A stretch of 38,403 nt of DNA, from positions 1-38,403 of the forward strand of contig JANXAE010000013.1 in assembly GCA_025062235.1 (NCBI GenBank), in the 5' to 3' direction. The stretch comes from Bryobacteraceae bacterium. GTDB lineage: Bacteria; Acidobacteriota; Terriglobia; Bryobacterales; Bryobacteraceae. This document shows, piece by piece, positions 1 to 9,104 of this stretch; the stretch's first letter is position 1, and the number at the start of each line of letters is the position of its first letter. Made by a program: the position numbers and the translations under genes. The notes under the pieces were generated by a model. It was not told the origin of the DNA. It saw nothing but the letters and a program-made list of their open reading frames with translations, and did not search any database.

Positions 1-1947
1 CTGGGTTTTTCCCAGAACCTCGCCAATTTGGTGGATCGCAGGCTGGCGACCATCCCCCGCATCAGCGTGGGCTCGCTTTCCACCATCAGCAACTGGGAGT
101 CGGGTGACGGCGTCACCGCCTCGATCAGCCACAGTGCGGTGGGGAATTTCATCTGGCTCAAGGACGATCACAACGTACGCTTCGGCAGCGAGGTCATGGT
201 GTTCCGTGAATTCCGGAACCGCTTCCCGACCGATGTTTCTCCTGATCTGAACTTCAGCAACTACTGGGCGCGGGGCCCCATGGACAACAGCCCGGCTCCG
301 CCGGTGGGCGCGGAGATGATCGCCTTGCTGGCCGGCATTCCCGGCGGCAGCATGTCGCGCACCGGCAGCTATGCCGAGCAGGACAAGTATTTCGCTGTCT
401 ATTTGCACGACGACTGGAAGGCGACGCGCAGGCTCACGCTGAATCTCGGGTTGCGCCTGGAGCGCGAATCCCCGATCACCGAGCGCTTCAACCGTTCGGT
501 GACGCAGTTCGATGCCGTCAGTCCCAATCCCATCGAGCCTGCGGCCGTCGAGCGCTATGCGCGCAATCCCATCCCGGAGCTGCCCGTCAGCCAGTTCAAG
601 GTGAAGGGCGGAGTGACCTTCGCTGGCGTGGGCGGGAATCCGCGCGAGTACTGGTCGAGCCAGGCCGTGCTGTGGATGCCGCGCGTGGGCATCGCCTATC
701 AGCTCACCCCCAAGACGGTGTTCCGCGGGGGTTACGGGATCTTCTACAGCTCGATCGGCATTTTGCGCACCAATTCGATCCTCTCCGGCTTCAGCCGCAC
801 GACGCCGATCGAGCCTTCGCCCGACAACGGGCTGACCTGGACGGCGACCCTCGACGATCCGTTCCCGAAAGGCCTTTTGCCCGTGCTCGGCGCTGCGGGC
901 GGCCTGGAGACCACCCTGGGGCAGGCGACCACCTTCTTCGCCAAGAACCGCAAGGCTCCCTATGCGCAGCGCTGGTCGCTGGGCTTCCAGCGTGAGCTGC
1001 CAGGCGGCCACCTTCTGGAAGCCTCCTACGTGGGCAACCGCACCACGCGCGCGGGCGTCACGCGCAACCTCAGCTACACGCCGCGCCAGTACTACAGCAC
1101 CCTGCCTTATCGGGACGAGGCGACCATCAATTTCCTGAGCGCCAACTTCCCCAGCCCGTTCTACGGGCTGCACCCGCAGTTCACCAGCTCCACCATCACC
1201 CGTGCGCAACTGCTGACCCACTACCCGCACTTCAGCAGCGTCCAGTACGACGACCCGGCGGGCTACTCCTGGTACCACTCGCTGCAGACCCGCATGGAGA
1301 AGCGCTTTTCCAGGGGTTACACCTTGCAAGTCTCCTACACGTGGTCGAAGGCAATGGAAGCCGTCGAGTTCCTGAACGTCTTCGATCCGATGCCTTACGA
1401 GTCGCTGGCCAGCATTGACCGCGCCCACCGGCTGACGGGCAGCGGCATCTGGGAGCTCCCCTTCGGCAAAGGGCGCAAATGGGGGGCGCAGTGGCACCCG
1501 GTGCTGAACTTCTTCCTGGGCGGCTGGCAGTTGAGCGGCGTCTACCAGCGGCAGAGCGGCGCTCCGCTCGGCTTCGGTCAGGCGCTCTTCATCGGGGACA
1601 GCCGTCTGATCCGGCTGCCCAAGAACCGGCGCAACACGGACCGCTGGTTCAACACCGACGTGTTCAACCGCGACAGCCGTCAGCAGTTGGCCTGGAACGT
1701 GCGCACCGCGCCGCTGCGCTACTCAAATATCCGCACGGACTCGCAGCGGCGCTGGGACTTCTCTGCGCGGAAGACCTTCCGCCTGCGCGAGCAGGCCTCG
1801 ATGATCTTTCGCGCCGACACCTTCAATGCCATGAACGAGGTCGTGCTGCGGACGCCGAACACCACGCCGACCAGCACGGCTTTCGGAACCGTCACATCGC
1901 AGGAGCCCCCGCGCTCCTGGCAGTTCTCGCTCCAGTTGCAGTTCTGA
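1..1947 (+). CDS. TonB-dependent receptor, Oar-like, C-terminal part (5' truncated by window)
   Basis: The reading frame is open from base 1, so the track's TTG start at 28 is only an artefact of the window edge; 648 residues are visible. The product looks like the beta-barrel half of an outer-membrane TonB-dependent receptor of the Oar/carboxypeptidase-regulatory-like type common in Acidobacteriota. Typical features are repeated aromatic barrel strands, segments such as RLTLNLGLRLE, GGYGIFY, LEASYVGNRT and LQVSYTWSKAME, and a C-terminal strand ending in Phe (SLQLQF), the usual signal for barrel assembly. The plug and N-terminal regulatory domain lie outside the window, so the substrate cannot be read. 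It converges on pheA across a short hairpin spacer. Family call is firm; substrate unknown. Confidence 0.88.
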   Translation: MGFSQNLANLVDRRLATIPRISVGSLSTISNWESGDGVTASISHSAVGNFIWLKDDHNVRFGSEVMVFREFRNRFPTDVSPDLNFSNYWARGPMDNSPAPPVGAEMIALLAGIPGGSMSRTGSYAEQDKYFAVYLHDDWKATRRLTLNLGLRLERESPITERFNRSVTQFDAVSPNPIEPAAVERYARNPIPELPVSQFKVKGGVTFAGVGGNPREYWSSQAVLWMPRVGIAYQLTPKTVFRGGYGIFYSSIGILRTNSILSGFSRTTPIEPSPDNGLTWTATLDDPFPKGLLPVLGAAGGLETTLGQATTFFAKNRKAPYAQRWSLGFQRELPGGHLLEASYVGNRTTRAGVTRNLSYTPRQYYSTLPYRDEATINFLSANFPSPFYGLHPQFTSSTITRAQLLTHYPHFSSVQYDDPAGYSWYHSLQTRMEKRFSRGYTLQVSYTWSKAMEAVEFLNVFDPMPYESLASIDRAHRLTGSGIWELPFGKGRKWGAQWHPVLNFFLGGWQLSGVYQRQSGAPLGFGQALFIGDSRLIRLPKNRRNTDRWFNTDVFNRDSRQQLAWNVRTAPLRYSNIRTDSQRRWDFSARKTFRLREQASMIFRADTFNAMNEVVLRTPNTTPTSTAFGTVTSQEPPRSWQFSLQLQF

Positions 1948-1955
1948 AGGCGTCA

Positions 1956-1983
1956 GGTGGGCGGGCTGTGGCTCGCCCCCACC
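1956..1983. terminator. Hairpin between convergent genes
   Basis: GGTGG-GCGGGC, loop TGTG, GCTCGC-CC-CCACC forms an imperfect GC-rich stem in the 37-base gap between the receptor stop and the pheA stop. No T-tract follows on either strand, so it is only terminator-like. Its position between convergent stops is the main support. Confidence 0.45.
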
Positions 1984-1984
1984 C

Positions 1985-2842
1985 TCAGTCCCCCCGGGGG
2001 TAGCAGCCGAGCACGCGCAGGAAGTCGGCCAACTCGGCCAGATGGCTGAGCGCGTTGCGCACTCGCGGTTCTCCCACGTGTCCGATGAGATCCAGATAGA
2101 AGAGGTACTCCCAGGGTTTGCCGCGCAAGGGCCGTGACTCGATCTTGGTCAGGTTCACGTCGCGCAGAGCGAAGGCTCCCAGGGCGCGGAACAGCGCGCC
2201 GGGAATGTTGCGGGTGGTGAAGACGAGCGAGGTTTTCCAACGGTCCAATCCGGCCGCCGGACGCGGCATGGAAGGTGCGTCGGCGGCGCGGCGCAGCAAG
2301 AAAAAGCGCGTATAATTGCGCCGGTCGTCCTCGATCGAACGGCGCAGGATGCGCGCGCCGTAGATCTCGGCGGCCACCCCGGAGGCGATCGCGGCCGCGT
2401 CCCTGAGGCGCTGCTCGACGATCATCTTCACGCTGCCGGCCGTATCGTAAAAGGGAACCTTCTCCAGGCGCGGATAACGCTCGAAGAACTTCAGGCACTG
2501 GCCCAGCGCCACCGGATGGGAGTAGACGCGTCGCACCTGCCGGAAGCGGACTCCGGGCAGCGCGATGAGGTTGTGGTTGATGCGGACGTTGGTCTCGCCC
2601 GTGATGCGGAAGTCGTAGTGCAGCAGGTGATCGTAGTTTTCGTGGACCGAGCCGGCCAGCGAGTTCTCGATGGGGACGACGGCCGCGTCCACCCGCTTTC
2701 GTTTCAGGCTCTGGAAGACCTCCTGGAAGCTGGGCAGAGGAACGACCTCGACGTCTCTGCCGAGCAGCTTGTAGACGGCCTCCTGGCTGAAAGCGCCCAG
2801 CTCACCCTGGAAAGCCACGCGTTCCCTGTTCTTTCTGCCCAT
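1985..2842 (-). CDS. pheA: Prephenate dehydratase
   Basis: Monofunctional prephenate dehydratase (285 aa) that converts prephenate to phenylpyruvate in phenylalanine biosynthesis in the cytosol. The N-terminal catalytic domain (about 1-183) starts with VAFQGELGAFSQEA and carries PIENSLAGSVHEN and the catalytic-Thr motif NYTRFFLL. A C-terminal ACT domain (about 200-280) has PGALFRAL and KIESRP, the two motifs that bind phenylalanine for feedback inhibition. No chorismate mutase domain is present. The track opens this ORF at 3415, but the upstream 190 codons are antisense to the next gene. The ATG at 2842 (MGRKNRERVAFQG) matches the family start. It is divergent from the C-N hydrolase gene, with 102 bp between. 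Confidence 0.94.
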   Translation of the reverse strand: MGRKNRERVAFQGELGAFSQEAVYKLLGRDVEVVPLPSFQEVFQSLKRKRVDAAVVPIENSLAGSVHENYDHLLHYDFRITGETNVRINHNLIALPGVRFRQVRRVYSHPVALGQCLKFFERYPRLEKVPFYDTAGSVKMIVEQRLRDAAAIASGVAAEIYGARILRRSIEDDRRNYTRFFLLRRAADAPSMPRPAAGLDRWKTSLVFTTRNIPGALFRALGAFALRDVNLTKIESRPLRGKPWEYLFYLDLIGHVGEPRVRNALSHLAELADFLRVLGCYPRGD

Positions 2843-2944
2843 GGAGAGCGACCGGATCTCCCAACGCCTCAGCGTACTAGAGCGGGGCGCGCCGCGTCCA
2901 CCGGTTCGCCTGGCGCGCGTTAAACTCGTCCGGTACGGCAGGCC

Positions 2945-3784
2945 ATGGCGATCGAGTTCCTGCTCGGCATGGGCCAGATGCTGGTCGAGGGCGGCCAGCC
3001 GGAGGCCAACTTGCGCCGCGCCCTCGCCATGATCCGGGAGGCTGCGCGCCGTGGCTGTCGCGCGGTCGTGTTGCCGGAGTGTCTGGATCTGGGCTGGACG
3101 CATCCGGCCGCGCGCACTCTGGCGCAGCCCATCCCCGGGCCCTACAGCGACCTTATCTGCGAGGCTGCGCGCGAGGCGGGCATCTACGTGGTCGCCGGGC
3201 TCGCCGAGCGCTGCGACGACAGGCTCTACAACGCGGCCGTCCTGGTTTCGCCCCAGGGAACGGTCCTGCTCAAACACCGCAAGATCAACGAACTGGCCAT
3301 TGCACACGACCTCTACGCCACCGGCGACCGCCTCGGCGTCGCCGACACGTCTCTGGGCGTCGTTGCCGTGAACATCTGCGCGGACAATTTCCCCGAGTCG
3401 CTCGCGTTGGCTCACGCCCAGGCGCGGATGGGCGCACGGATTCTGTTATCGCCCTGTGCGTGGGCGGTGGAGGCCGATCACGACCAACAGCGGCAACCCT
3501 ATGGGGATCTCTGGCTCCGCTCCTATACGACGCTGGCGCGCCTCTACGACATGACCGTGGTGGGGGTGAGCAACGTGGGCTGGTTGCGCGAGGGGCCCTG
3601 GCGCGGCCGCAGGTGTATCGGCTGCTCGCTCGCCGTGGGACCGGGCGGGCGCATCCTCGCGCGCGGTCCCTACGGCGAGACGGCGGAAGCCATGCTCGTC
3701 GTGCCGGTGCGAGTCGAACCCTTGCCGGCGCGCGGTACGGCCCTGCTCGATCTGCTGCGCGAGCGCGGCTACGAGGGGCCGTAG
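2945..3784 (+). CDS. Carbon-nitrogen hydrolase (nitrilase superfamily)
   Basis: A 279-aa cytosolic amidase/nitrilase-superfamily enzyme. The Glu-Lys-Cys catalytic triad is recognisable: Glu in VVLPECLDLGW, Lys in LLKHRKIN and the nucleophile Cys in VNICADNFPES. These appear in the order and spacing of the CN_hydrolase fold, and length is normal for a single-domain member. Substrate specificity (omega-amidase, N-carbamoyl-amide hydrolase or other) cannot be decided by eye. The ATG at 2945 lies just after the divergent spacer with pheA. The next gene, a sugar-isomerase-like TIM barrel, is about 110 bp downstream behind its own possible promoter, so a joint pathway is not implied. Confidence 0.88.
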   Translation: MAIEFLLGMGQMLVEGGQPEANLRRALAMIREAARRGCRAVVLPECLDLGWTHPAARTLAQPIPGPYSDLICEAAREAGIYVVAGLAERCDDRLYNAAVLVSPQGTVLLKHRKINELAIAHDLYATGDRLGVADTSLGVVAVNICADNFPESLALAHAQARMGARILLSPCAWAVEADHDQQRQPYGDLWLRSYTTLARLYDMTVVGVSNVGWLREGPWRGRRCIGCSLAVGPGGRILARGPYGETAEAMLVVPVRVEPLPARGTALLDLLRERGYEGP

Positions 3785-3821
3785 TCCCGCGTGGCCGTGT
3801 CACCCGGCTCTGCTGCCTGAG

Positions 3822-3851
3822 TTGCGCAGCGCCGCCGTCCCGCGGTATACC
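3822..3851 (+). promoter_or_regulatory. Possible sigma-70 promoter for the TIM-barrel gene
   Basis: TTGCGC at 3822-3827 and TATACC at 3846-3851 are separated by 18 bp, 42 bp before the ATG at 3894. The match to -35/-10 boxes is moderate and found by eye in a GC-rich spacer, so it is tentative. Confidence 0.35.
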
Positions 3852-3893
3852 TTGGCAAGCGCGGGCGGCCTTGCTCGCAGCAGGGAGGCGGCG

Positions 3894-4724
3894 ATGGCCA
3901 TCGAGGTGGGCTTGAACTTGGAGTTCGTCCGGCACTCGGACAAATCCTTCCTGGCGGGGGTCGAGATGGCGGCCGCCATGGGATACCGGTACGTGGAACC
4001 GCTCGTGCACACCGGACGGGAACTGCTGAGCGAGGCCGGCTACTATCATTCCCTCTCCATGGAAGAGGATCCCCACTTCGCCAGGGACGTGCTGGACCGC
4101 TACGGCGTGAAAGCCTCCGGGTTGAGCGCGCATTGCCCGCTGATGCGGCCCGAAATCAGCGTGAATTACCTGCAGCGAGCCATCCAGTTCGCCGCGGTGC
4201 TCGGCGCGCCCGTGGTCAACACCGACGAGGGGATGCGTCCCGCCTGGATCACCGAGCAGGAAGCCTGGAGCCTCATGCGTTACACCTTGAAGGCCGTCCT
4301 GCGCGTGGCCGAGCGATACGGCGTGGCCATCGGCATCGAGCCGCACCAGGAGATTTCGAAAACCACCGAGGGTCTGCTCAGCATTGCCACCTTGGTGGAC
4401 CATCCGCTGCTGCGTATCAACTACGACACGGGCAACGCCTACCTTGCGGGCGCTGACATTTACCAGGCTCTGGAACGCATAGGCCCCAGGCTGGTGCACG
4501 TCCACGCCAAGGACATTTCCTTCGAGCACGCCGAGGCCGAACGCGGCAAGGTCACGGGAACGCCGGTGGGCTGCGCCTGCGGAGATGGTGTGGTGGACTG
4601 GGCACGGGTGATTGCCATTCTTCGGAGTCAGGGCTTCAGCGGCGTGCTCTCGGTCGAATGCGGGACGCCCGAGCAGGCCGAACGCAGTCTGGCGCACCTG
4701 AGGGCGCTGCTGGCCGCTGCCTGA
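3894..4724 (+). CDS. Sugar phosphate isomerase/epimerase-like TIM-barrel protein
   Basis: A 276-aa AP-endonuclease-2/xylose-isomerase-like TIM barrel. Candidate divalent-metal ligands sit at the expected strand ends: Glu in IGIEPHQE, Asp/Asn in INYDTGNA, His in LVHVHAKD and Glu in LSVECG. Members isomerise or epimerise sugars or inositol derivatives; the substrate here is unknown. The track's start (3822) is too early: the ATG at 3894 has AGGGAGG just upstream and gives MAIEVGLNLEFV, the normal beginning of the barrel. It lies between the C-N hydrolase and the 2-oxoglutarate dehydrogenase gene on the same strand, with 69 bp to the latter. Confidence 0.86.
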   Translation: MAIEVGLNLEFVRHSDKSFLAGVEMAAAMGYRYVEPLVHTGRELLSEAGYYHSLSMEEDPHFARDVLDRYGVKASGLSAHCPLMRPEISVNYLQRAIQFAAVLGAPVVNTDEGMRPAWITEQEAWSLMRYTLKAVLRVAERYGVAIGIEPHQEISKTTEGLLSIATLVDHPLLRINYDTGNAYLAGADIYQALERIGPRLVHVHAKDISFEHAEAERGKVTGTPVGCACGDGVVDWARVIAILRSQGFSGVLSVECGTPEQAERSLAHLRALLAAA

Positions 4725-4793
4725 CGCTGCCGCGCGACAGGCCGTCGGAGGGCGCACGGCGATCCTCGGATATCATGGAAACAAGGTCCCGCC

Positions 4794-7700
4794 ATGTCCC
4801 GTTCTGCGGAGGTCACGCTGGGAATCAATAGCTGGCTGGAGGACGAACTCCAGCAGTATTATCGTCACGATCCTGCCGCGGTGGATCCGAGCTGGCGCGA
4901 GCGGTTCGCGCACGAGGCCCGGGTGGAGCCGCGAACGCCCGGCCCGGCTGCTGCGGCCTCGCCCCCTGTCGCGCAGGCTGGTTCGCACGAGGGGGAGCTG
5001 GTCCCGCTGCGAGGGGTAGCCGGCCGCATCGCCGAGAACATGAACGCCAGCCTCACAGTGCCTACGGCCACCTCCCAGAGGACGATCCCGGTCAAAGTGG
5101 TCGAAGAGAACCGGCGAATCATCCACGAGCACCGCGAGCTCACCGGGCGCGGCAAGGTTTCCTACACCCACCTGATCGCCTGGGCCGTCGTGCAGGCGCT
5201 CAAGGAGTTCCCGGTTCTGAATCACGCCTACGTGGAGAAGGACGGGCAGCCGTACAGGCTGGTGCGCTCCCGCATCCACCTGGGCATCGCGGTAGACGTA
5301 GCCGGCAAGGATGGTTCCCGTGCGCTGCTGGTGCCGAACATCAAGGATGCGGGCTCGCTCGACTTCCGCCGGTTCCTCGACGTCTACGACGATCTGATCG
5401 TCAGGGCGCGCTCGGGCAAGCTTTCGCCGGAGGATTTCCAAGGCACGACGGTTTCGCTGACCAACCCGGGCACCGTCGGCACGGTGGCCTCGGTGCCCCG
5501 GCTGATGGCGGGGCAGGGCGCCATCATCGCCACAGGCGTGATTGACTATCCCGCCGAGTACCGCGGCGTGGCGCCCGAGGTGCGCGCGATGCTGGGCATC
5601 GGCAAGGTGATGACGATCACCTGCACGTACGATCACCGCATCATCCAAGGCGCCGAGTCCGGGTTGTTCCTGGCGCGCGTGCAGGCCTTGCTGGAGGGGG
5701 CGGACGGCTTTTACGACCGCATGTTCGCCGACCTGGGCATCCCGCACCGGCCGGTGCGCTGGGAGCCCGATCGGCAGGCCTGCCTGCCGGGAGCGGGGGA
5801 TCGCCTCGCCGAGGTCGCCAAGGAAGCCGCAGTGCTACAGCTCATCAACGCGTACCGCGTGCGGGGCCACCTGCTGGCGGATCTGGACCCGCTCGGTTCG
5901 GCGGCGGCGTATCATCCCGAGCTCGACCCTGCAACCTACGGGCTCACGATCTGGGACCTGGACCGCCCGTTCATCACCGGCACGCTGGCCGAGGCGCTGG
6001 GCCATGGCGGCCCGCAGCCCGTCGCCACGCTGCGCGAGATCCTCGAGACGCTGCGTCGCACCTACTGCGGCAAGATCGGTTGCGAGTACATGCACATCCA
6101 GGTCCCCGAGCAGAAGCGCTGGCTCCAGCAGCGCATGGAACCGCAGGCCAACCAGTGGCCGCTGGAACGCGAGACGCGGTTGCGGATCCTCGACCGGTTG
6201 CTAGAAGCCGAAGCGCTGGAGCACTTCTTGCACGCACGTTTCGTCGGCCACAAGCGCTTCTCGCTGGAAGGCGCCGAGAGCGCGATCCCCATGCTCGACG
6301 AGCTGCTGTTCCGGGCCTGCGCGCTGGGGGTGGAAGAGGCCGTGATCGGCATGGCGCACCGCGGGCGCCTGAACGTGCTCGCCAACATCGTCGGCAAGCC
6401 TGTCGAGCAGATCCTTTCCCAGTTCGAAATGCAGGATCCCGAAAGCATCCAGGGCTCCGGGGACGTGAAGTATCACTTGGGCGCCAGCGGGCTGCGTGCC
6501 TATCCCAACGGCCGCTCCATCGCAGTCACCGTGGTGCCGAATCCCAGCCACCTGGAAGCGGTGGACCCGGTGGTCGAGGGGGTGGCGCGCAGCAAGCAGA
6601 GCCGGAGGGGCCCCTACGGAGCGGATCAGGTCCTGCCCGTGCTGATCCATGGCGACGCCGCCTTCGCCGGTCAGGGGGTGGTGGCCGAAACCTTGAATCT
6701 CTCGCAACTGGAAGGCTACTGGACGGGCGGGACGGTGCACATCGTGATCAACAATCAGATCGGTTTCACCACGCCGCCCAAGGAGGCACGCTCGTCGGTC
6801 TACGCCACCGACGTGGCTCGCATGGTCCAGGCGCCGATCTTCCACGTCAACGGCGACGATCCCGAGGCGTGTCTGCGCGCCATCCAGGTTGCTTTCGAGT
6901 TCCGCCAGCGTTTCCACCGGGACGTGGTGGTGGACATGTTCTGTTACCGGCGCCACGGCCACAACGAGAGCGACGATCCCAGCTACACGCAGCCCGTCAT
7001 GTACCGCAAGATCCGCGAGCACCCATCGGTCACCACCCTCTACGCGCGTCGCCTGATCGAGGAGGGACTGGTCAGCGAAGAGGAGTTGGATCGCAAGAAA
7101 GCCGCGATCGGGGAGCGGTTGGCGCGGGCTTACCGCGCGGCACAGGAGGGGGGCGTGCGCTTCGAGATGCAGGAAATCGGGCCGCTGCGCGAGCTTGCGC
7201 CGCGTGCCCGGGGTGCGGAGACCGCCGCCGGGCGGGACGTCCTCGAACAGGTCGTCCACGGATTGGCGCGGCTGCCGGAAGGCTTCCGGCTCCACCCCAA
7301 GCTCCGCGCTTTCCTCGAGCGCCGCGAGCAGGTCTTCCGTGAAGGCGGTCCGGTAGACTGGGCGCTGGCCGAGGCGCTGGCCTTCGGCAGCTTGGTGCTG
7401 GAAGGCGTTCCTGTGCGGCTCTCCGGGCAGGACTCCGCCCGGGGAACCTTCAGCCAGCGGCATGCCATCCTCTACGATTACGAGGACGGCTCCGAATACT
7501 GCCCGCTCAAACATCTGGCGCCCGGCCAGGCTTCCTTCGAGGTCTACGACAGCCTGCTCAGCGAGAACGCTGTGCTGGGCTTCGAGTTCGGCTATTCGAT
7601 CGCAGACCCGCACTCGCTGGTGATCTGGGAGGCCCAGTTCGGCGATTTCGCCAACGGCGCGCAAGTGGTCATTGACCAGTTCATCGCGGCGAGCGAAGAC

Positions 7701-8429
7701 AAGTGGGGACAGCCGAGCGGCTTGGTTCTGCTGCTGCCTCACGGCTACGAAGGGCAGGGGCCCGAACACTCCAGCGCGCGCATCGAGCGCTTCCTTCAGT
7801 TGGCAGCGGCGGGCAACATTCAGGTGGCGTTCCCGAGCACGCCCGCGCAGTATTTCCACTTGCTGCGCAGGCAGATGTTCGGGGCCGGGGGACGTCCGCT
7901 GCGCAAGCCGCTGATCGTGTTCACCCCCAAGAGTCTGCTGCGTCACACGCGGTGCGTCTCGCGTGTGGAGGAGCTCATTTCAGGGACCTTCCGCGAGGTT
8001 CTGCCGGGGGCGACCCCGGCCGATCCGGAGGCCGTTGCACGTCTGCTGCTGTGCACGGGCAAGATCTTCTACGAGCTGGAGGCCGAGCGCGAGCGCTTGC
8101 AGGCCACCCAGGTAGCGATCGTGCGCATCGAGCAGCTCTATCCCTTCCCTCACCGGCAGGTGCACGAACTGCTGGAGAGCTTCCCCGCCACCGCCGAAGT
8201 GGCCTGGGTTCAGGAGGAGCCGCGCAACATGGGCGCGTGGCGTTTCGTGCAGGAGCAGGTCCAGCCGCTGCTGGCCGCTAGCAGGCGTTTGCTCGAGTAC
8301 GTGGGGCGCCCGGAAAGCCCCAGTCCGGCGACCGGTTCCTACAAGCGACACCTCGTCGAGCAGCGCGAAGTCATCGAGCGTGCGTTTCTGCCGGTCGGCG
8401 GCTTCAGCCGCTTGCGGCGCGCCGGTTGA
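4794..8429 (+). CDS. kgd: Multifunctional 2-oxoglutarate dehydrogenase (E2-catalytic domain fused to E1)
   Basis: A 1211-aa TCA-cycle enzyme of the actinobacterial KGD/OdhA architecture. Residues 1-45 resemble the E1 N-terminal segment (SWLEDELQQYYRHDP), then an Ala/Pro-rich linker. Residues 65-305 form a dihydrolipoyl succinyltransferase catalytic domain with the active-site His near 281 in YDHRIIQGAESG. The remainder is the ThDP-dependent E1 (MAHRGRLNVLAN, HGDAAFAGQG, INNQIGFTT, RRHGHNESDDP). There is no lipoyl or peripheral-subunit-binding domain in the chain, so it must use a lipoylated E2 encoded elsewhere. ATG 4794 is the natural start; the Shine-Dalgarno site is weak. No E2, E3 or OdhI-like FHA regulator gene is present in the window. 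Confidence 0.95.
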   Translation: MSRSAEVTLGINSWLEDELQQYYRHDPAAVDPSWRERFAHEARVEPRTPGPAAAASPPVAQAGSHEGELVPLRGVAGRIAENMNASLTVPTATSQRTIPVKVVEENRRIIHEHRELTGRGKVSYTHLIAWAVVQALKEFPVLNHAYVEKDGQPYRLVRSRIHLGIAVDVAGKDGSRALLVPNIKDAGSLDFRRFLDVYDDLIVRARSGKLSPEDFQGTTVSLTNPGTVGTVASVPRLMAGQGAIIATGVIDYPAEYRGVAPEVRAMLGIGKVMTITCTYDHRIIQGAESGLFLARVQALLEGADGFYDRMFADLGIPHRPVRWEPDRQACLPGAGDRLAEVAKEAAVLQLINAYRVRGHLLADLDPLGSAAAYHPELDPATYGLTIWDLDRPFITGTLAEALGHGGPQPVATLREILETLRRTYCGKIGCEYMHIQVPEQKRWLQQRMEPQANQWPLERETRLRILDRLLEAEALEHFLHARFVGHKRFSLEGAESAIPMLDELLFRACALGVEEAVIGMAHRGRLNVLANIVGKPVEQILSQFEMQDPESIQGSGDVKYHLGASGLRAYPNGRSIAVTVVPNPSHLEAVDPVVEGVARSKQSRRGPYGADQVLPVLIHGDAAFAGQGVVAETLNLSQLEGYWTGGTVHIVINNQIGFTTPPKEARSSVYATDVARMVQAPIFHVNGDDPEACLRAIQVAFEFRQRFHRDVVVDMFCYRRHGHNESDDPSYTQPVMYRKIREHPSVTTLYARRLIEEGLVSEEELDRKKAAIGERLARAYRAAQEGGVRFEMQEIGPLRELAPRARGAETAAGRDVLEQVVHGLARLPEGFRLHPKLRAFLERREQVFREGGPVDWALAEALAFGSLVLEGVPVRLSGQDSARGTFSQRHAILYDYEDGSEYCPLKHLAPGQASFEVYDSLLSENAVLGFEFGYSIADPHSLVIWEAQFGDFANGAQVVIDQFIAASEDKWGQPSGLVLLLPHGYEGQGPEHSSARIERFLQLAAAGNIQVAFPSTPAQYFHLLRRQMFGAGGRPLRKPLIVFTPKSLLRHTRCVSRVEELISGTFREVLPGATPADPEAVARLLLCTGKIFYELEAERERLQATQVAIVRIEQLYPFPHRQVHELLESFPATAEVAWVQEEPRNMGAWRFVQEQVQPLLAASRRLLEYVGRPESPSPATGSYKRHLVEQREVIERAFLPVGGFSRLRRAG

Positions 8430-8456
8430 GCCGGCCGCGCGCCGCCGTTCGGGCGT

Positions 8457-8462
8457 TACAAT
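8457..8462 (+). promoter_or_regulatory. Possible -10 box upstream of the YbjN gene
   Basis: TACAAT sits 92 bp before the YbjN ATG in the spacer after kgd. No convincing -35 hexamer lies 16-18 bp upstream, so this is only a candidate. Confidence 0.3.
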
Positions 8463-8554
8463 AGTGGCGGTTTTCGTTCACCGCTGGCGCCCGTGACGAG
8501 CCGCAGCCCGCCTCGGGCCGGGGCGAACGGACCGCTCATGGCAAGGAGGAGGCT

Positions 8555-8983
8555 ATGTGGCTGTTCGGCTCAAGGGAGCCCGCCAAAGGCATCATCACCA
8601 CCGTCAGTGGCGAGGAGATGGCCCAGCTCGTGCGCGAGGAGGGCTACGCGCCGGAGTTGGGTTTCGATTCGCACGGCGATCCCCTGATCCGCTTCCGCAT
8701 CGAGGGCTACAACTGCCTGCTCTTCTTTTACGGGGTCGAGGACGGGCGCGCCATGAGCCTGCAATTCCGCGCCGCATTCCGCGAGCAGGTGGACATCGAA
8801 AAGATCAACGAGTGGAACCGTAGGAAGCGGTTCCTGAAGGTTTACCTGGACGAGGACGGTGACATCAACATGGATATGGACGTAGATCTGGAGGGCGGCG
8901 TCACGCGCCAGTATCTGGTCGAACGACTGCGGACTTGGCGGGCCGCTTTCCTGGCCTGCGTACGTTTCATGTCCGAGCTCTGA
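8555..8983 (+). CDS. YbjN domain-containing protein
   Basis: A 142-aa cytosolic protein with a YbjN/DUF1790-type fold, related to type III secretion chaperone-like folds. The recognisable part is INEWNRRKRFLKVYLDEDG followed by an acidic strand DINMDMDVDLEGGV and a C-terminal helix. The molecular function of the family is unclear. The start at 8555 is well supported by AAGGAGGAGG four bases or so upstream, one of the strongest ribosome-binding sites in the window. It is followed by a GC-rich hairpin (9041-9074) and converges on the small exported-protein gene. Confidence 0.85.
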   Translation: MWLFGSREPAKGIITTVSGEEMAQLVREEGYAPELGFDSHGDPLIRFRIEGYNCLLFFYGVEDGRAMSLQFRAAFREQVDIEKINEWNRRKRFLKVYLDEDGDINMDMDVDLEGGVTRQYLVERLRTWRAAFLACVRFMSEL

Positions 8984-9040
8984 GGGTCGCGGCGCAAGTC
9001 GGACGCGCCACGGGCCGGTCGGTCTGCCTGAGGGGAAAAG

Positions 9041-9074
9041 CCCCTGGCGGTCCGGGACGGTGAACCGCCAGGGG
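9041..9074. terminator. Strong inverted repeat between convergent genes
   Basis: CCCCTGGCGGT and ACCGCCAGGGG form a perfect 11-bp stem with a 12-base loop between the YbjN stop and the small exported-protein stop. No T-run follows. The left arm can also pair with AGGGG at 9031-9035 (AGGGG-AAAAG-CCCCT), giving a mutually exclusive shorter hairpin. Likely a bidirectional terminator. Confidence 0.6.
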
Positions 9075-9104
9075 TGCGCGGGATTGCGGAGGGAGGGTCG
9101 GGAA

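Noticed and set aside
3285-4757. 490-aa minus-strand ORF
   Set aside because: Antisense to the C-N hydrolase and TIM-barrel genes.
6201-7946. 581-aa minus-strand ORF
   Set aside because: Shadow of the 2-oxoglutarate dehydrogenase E1 domain.
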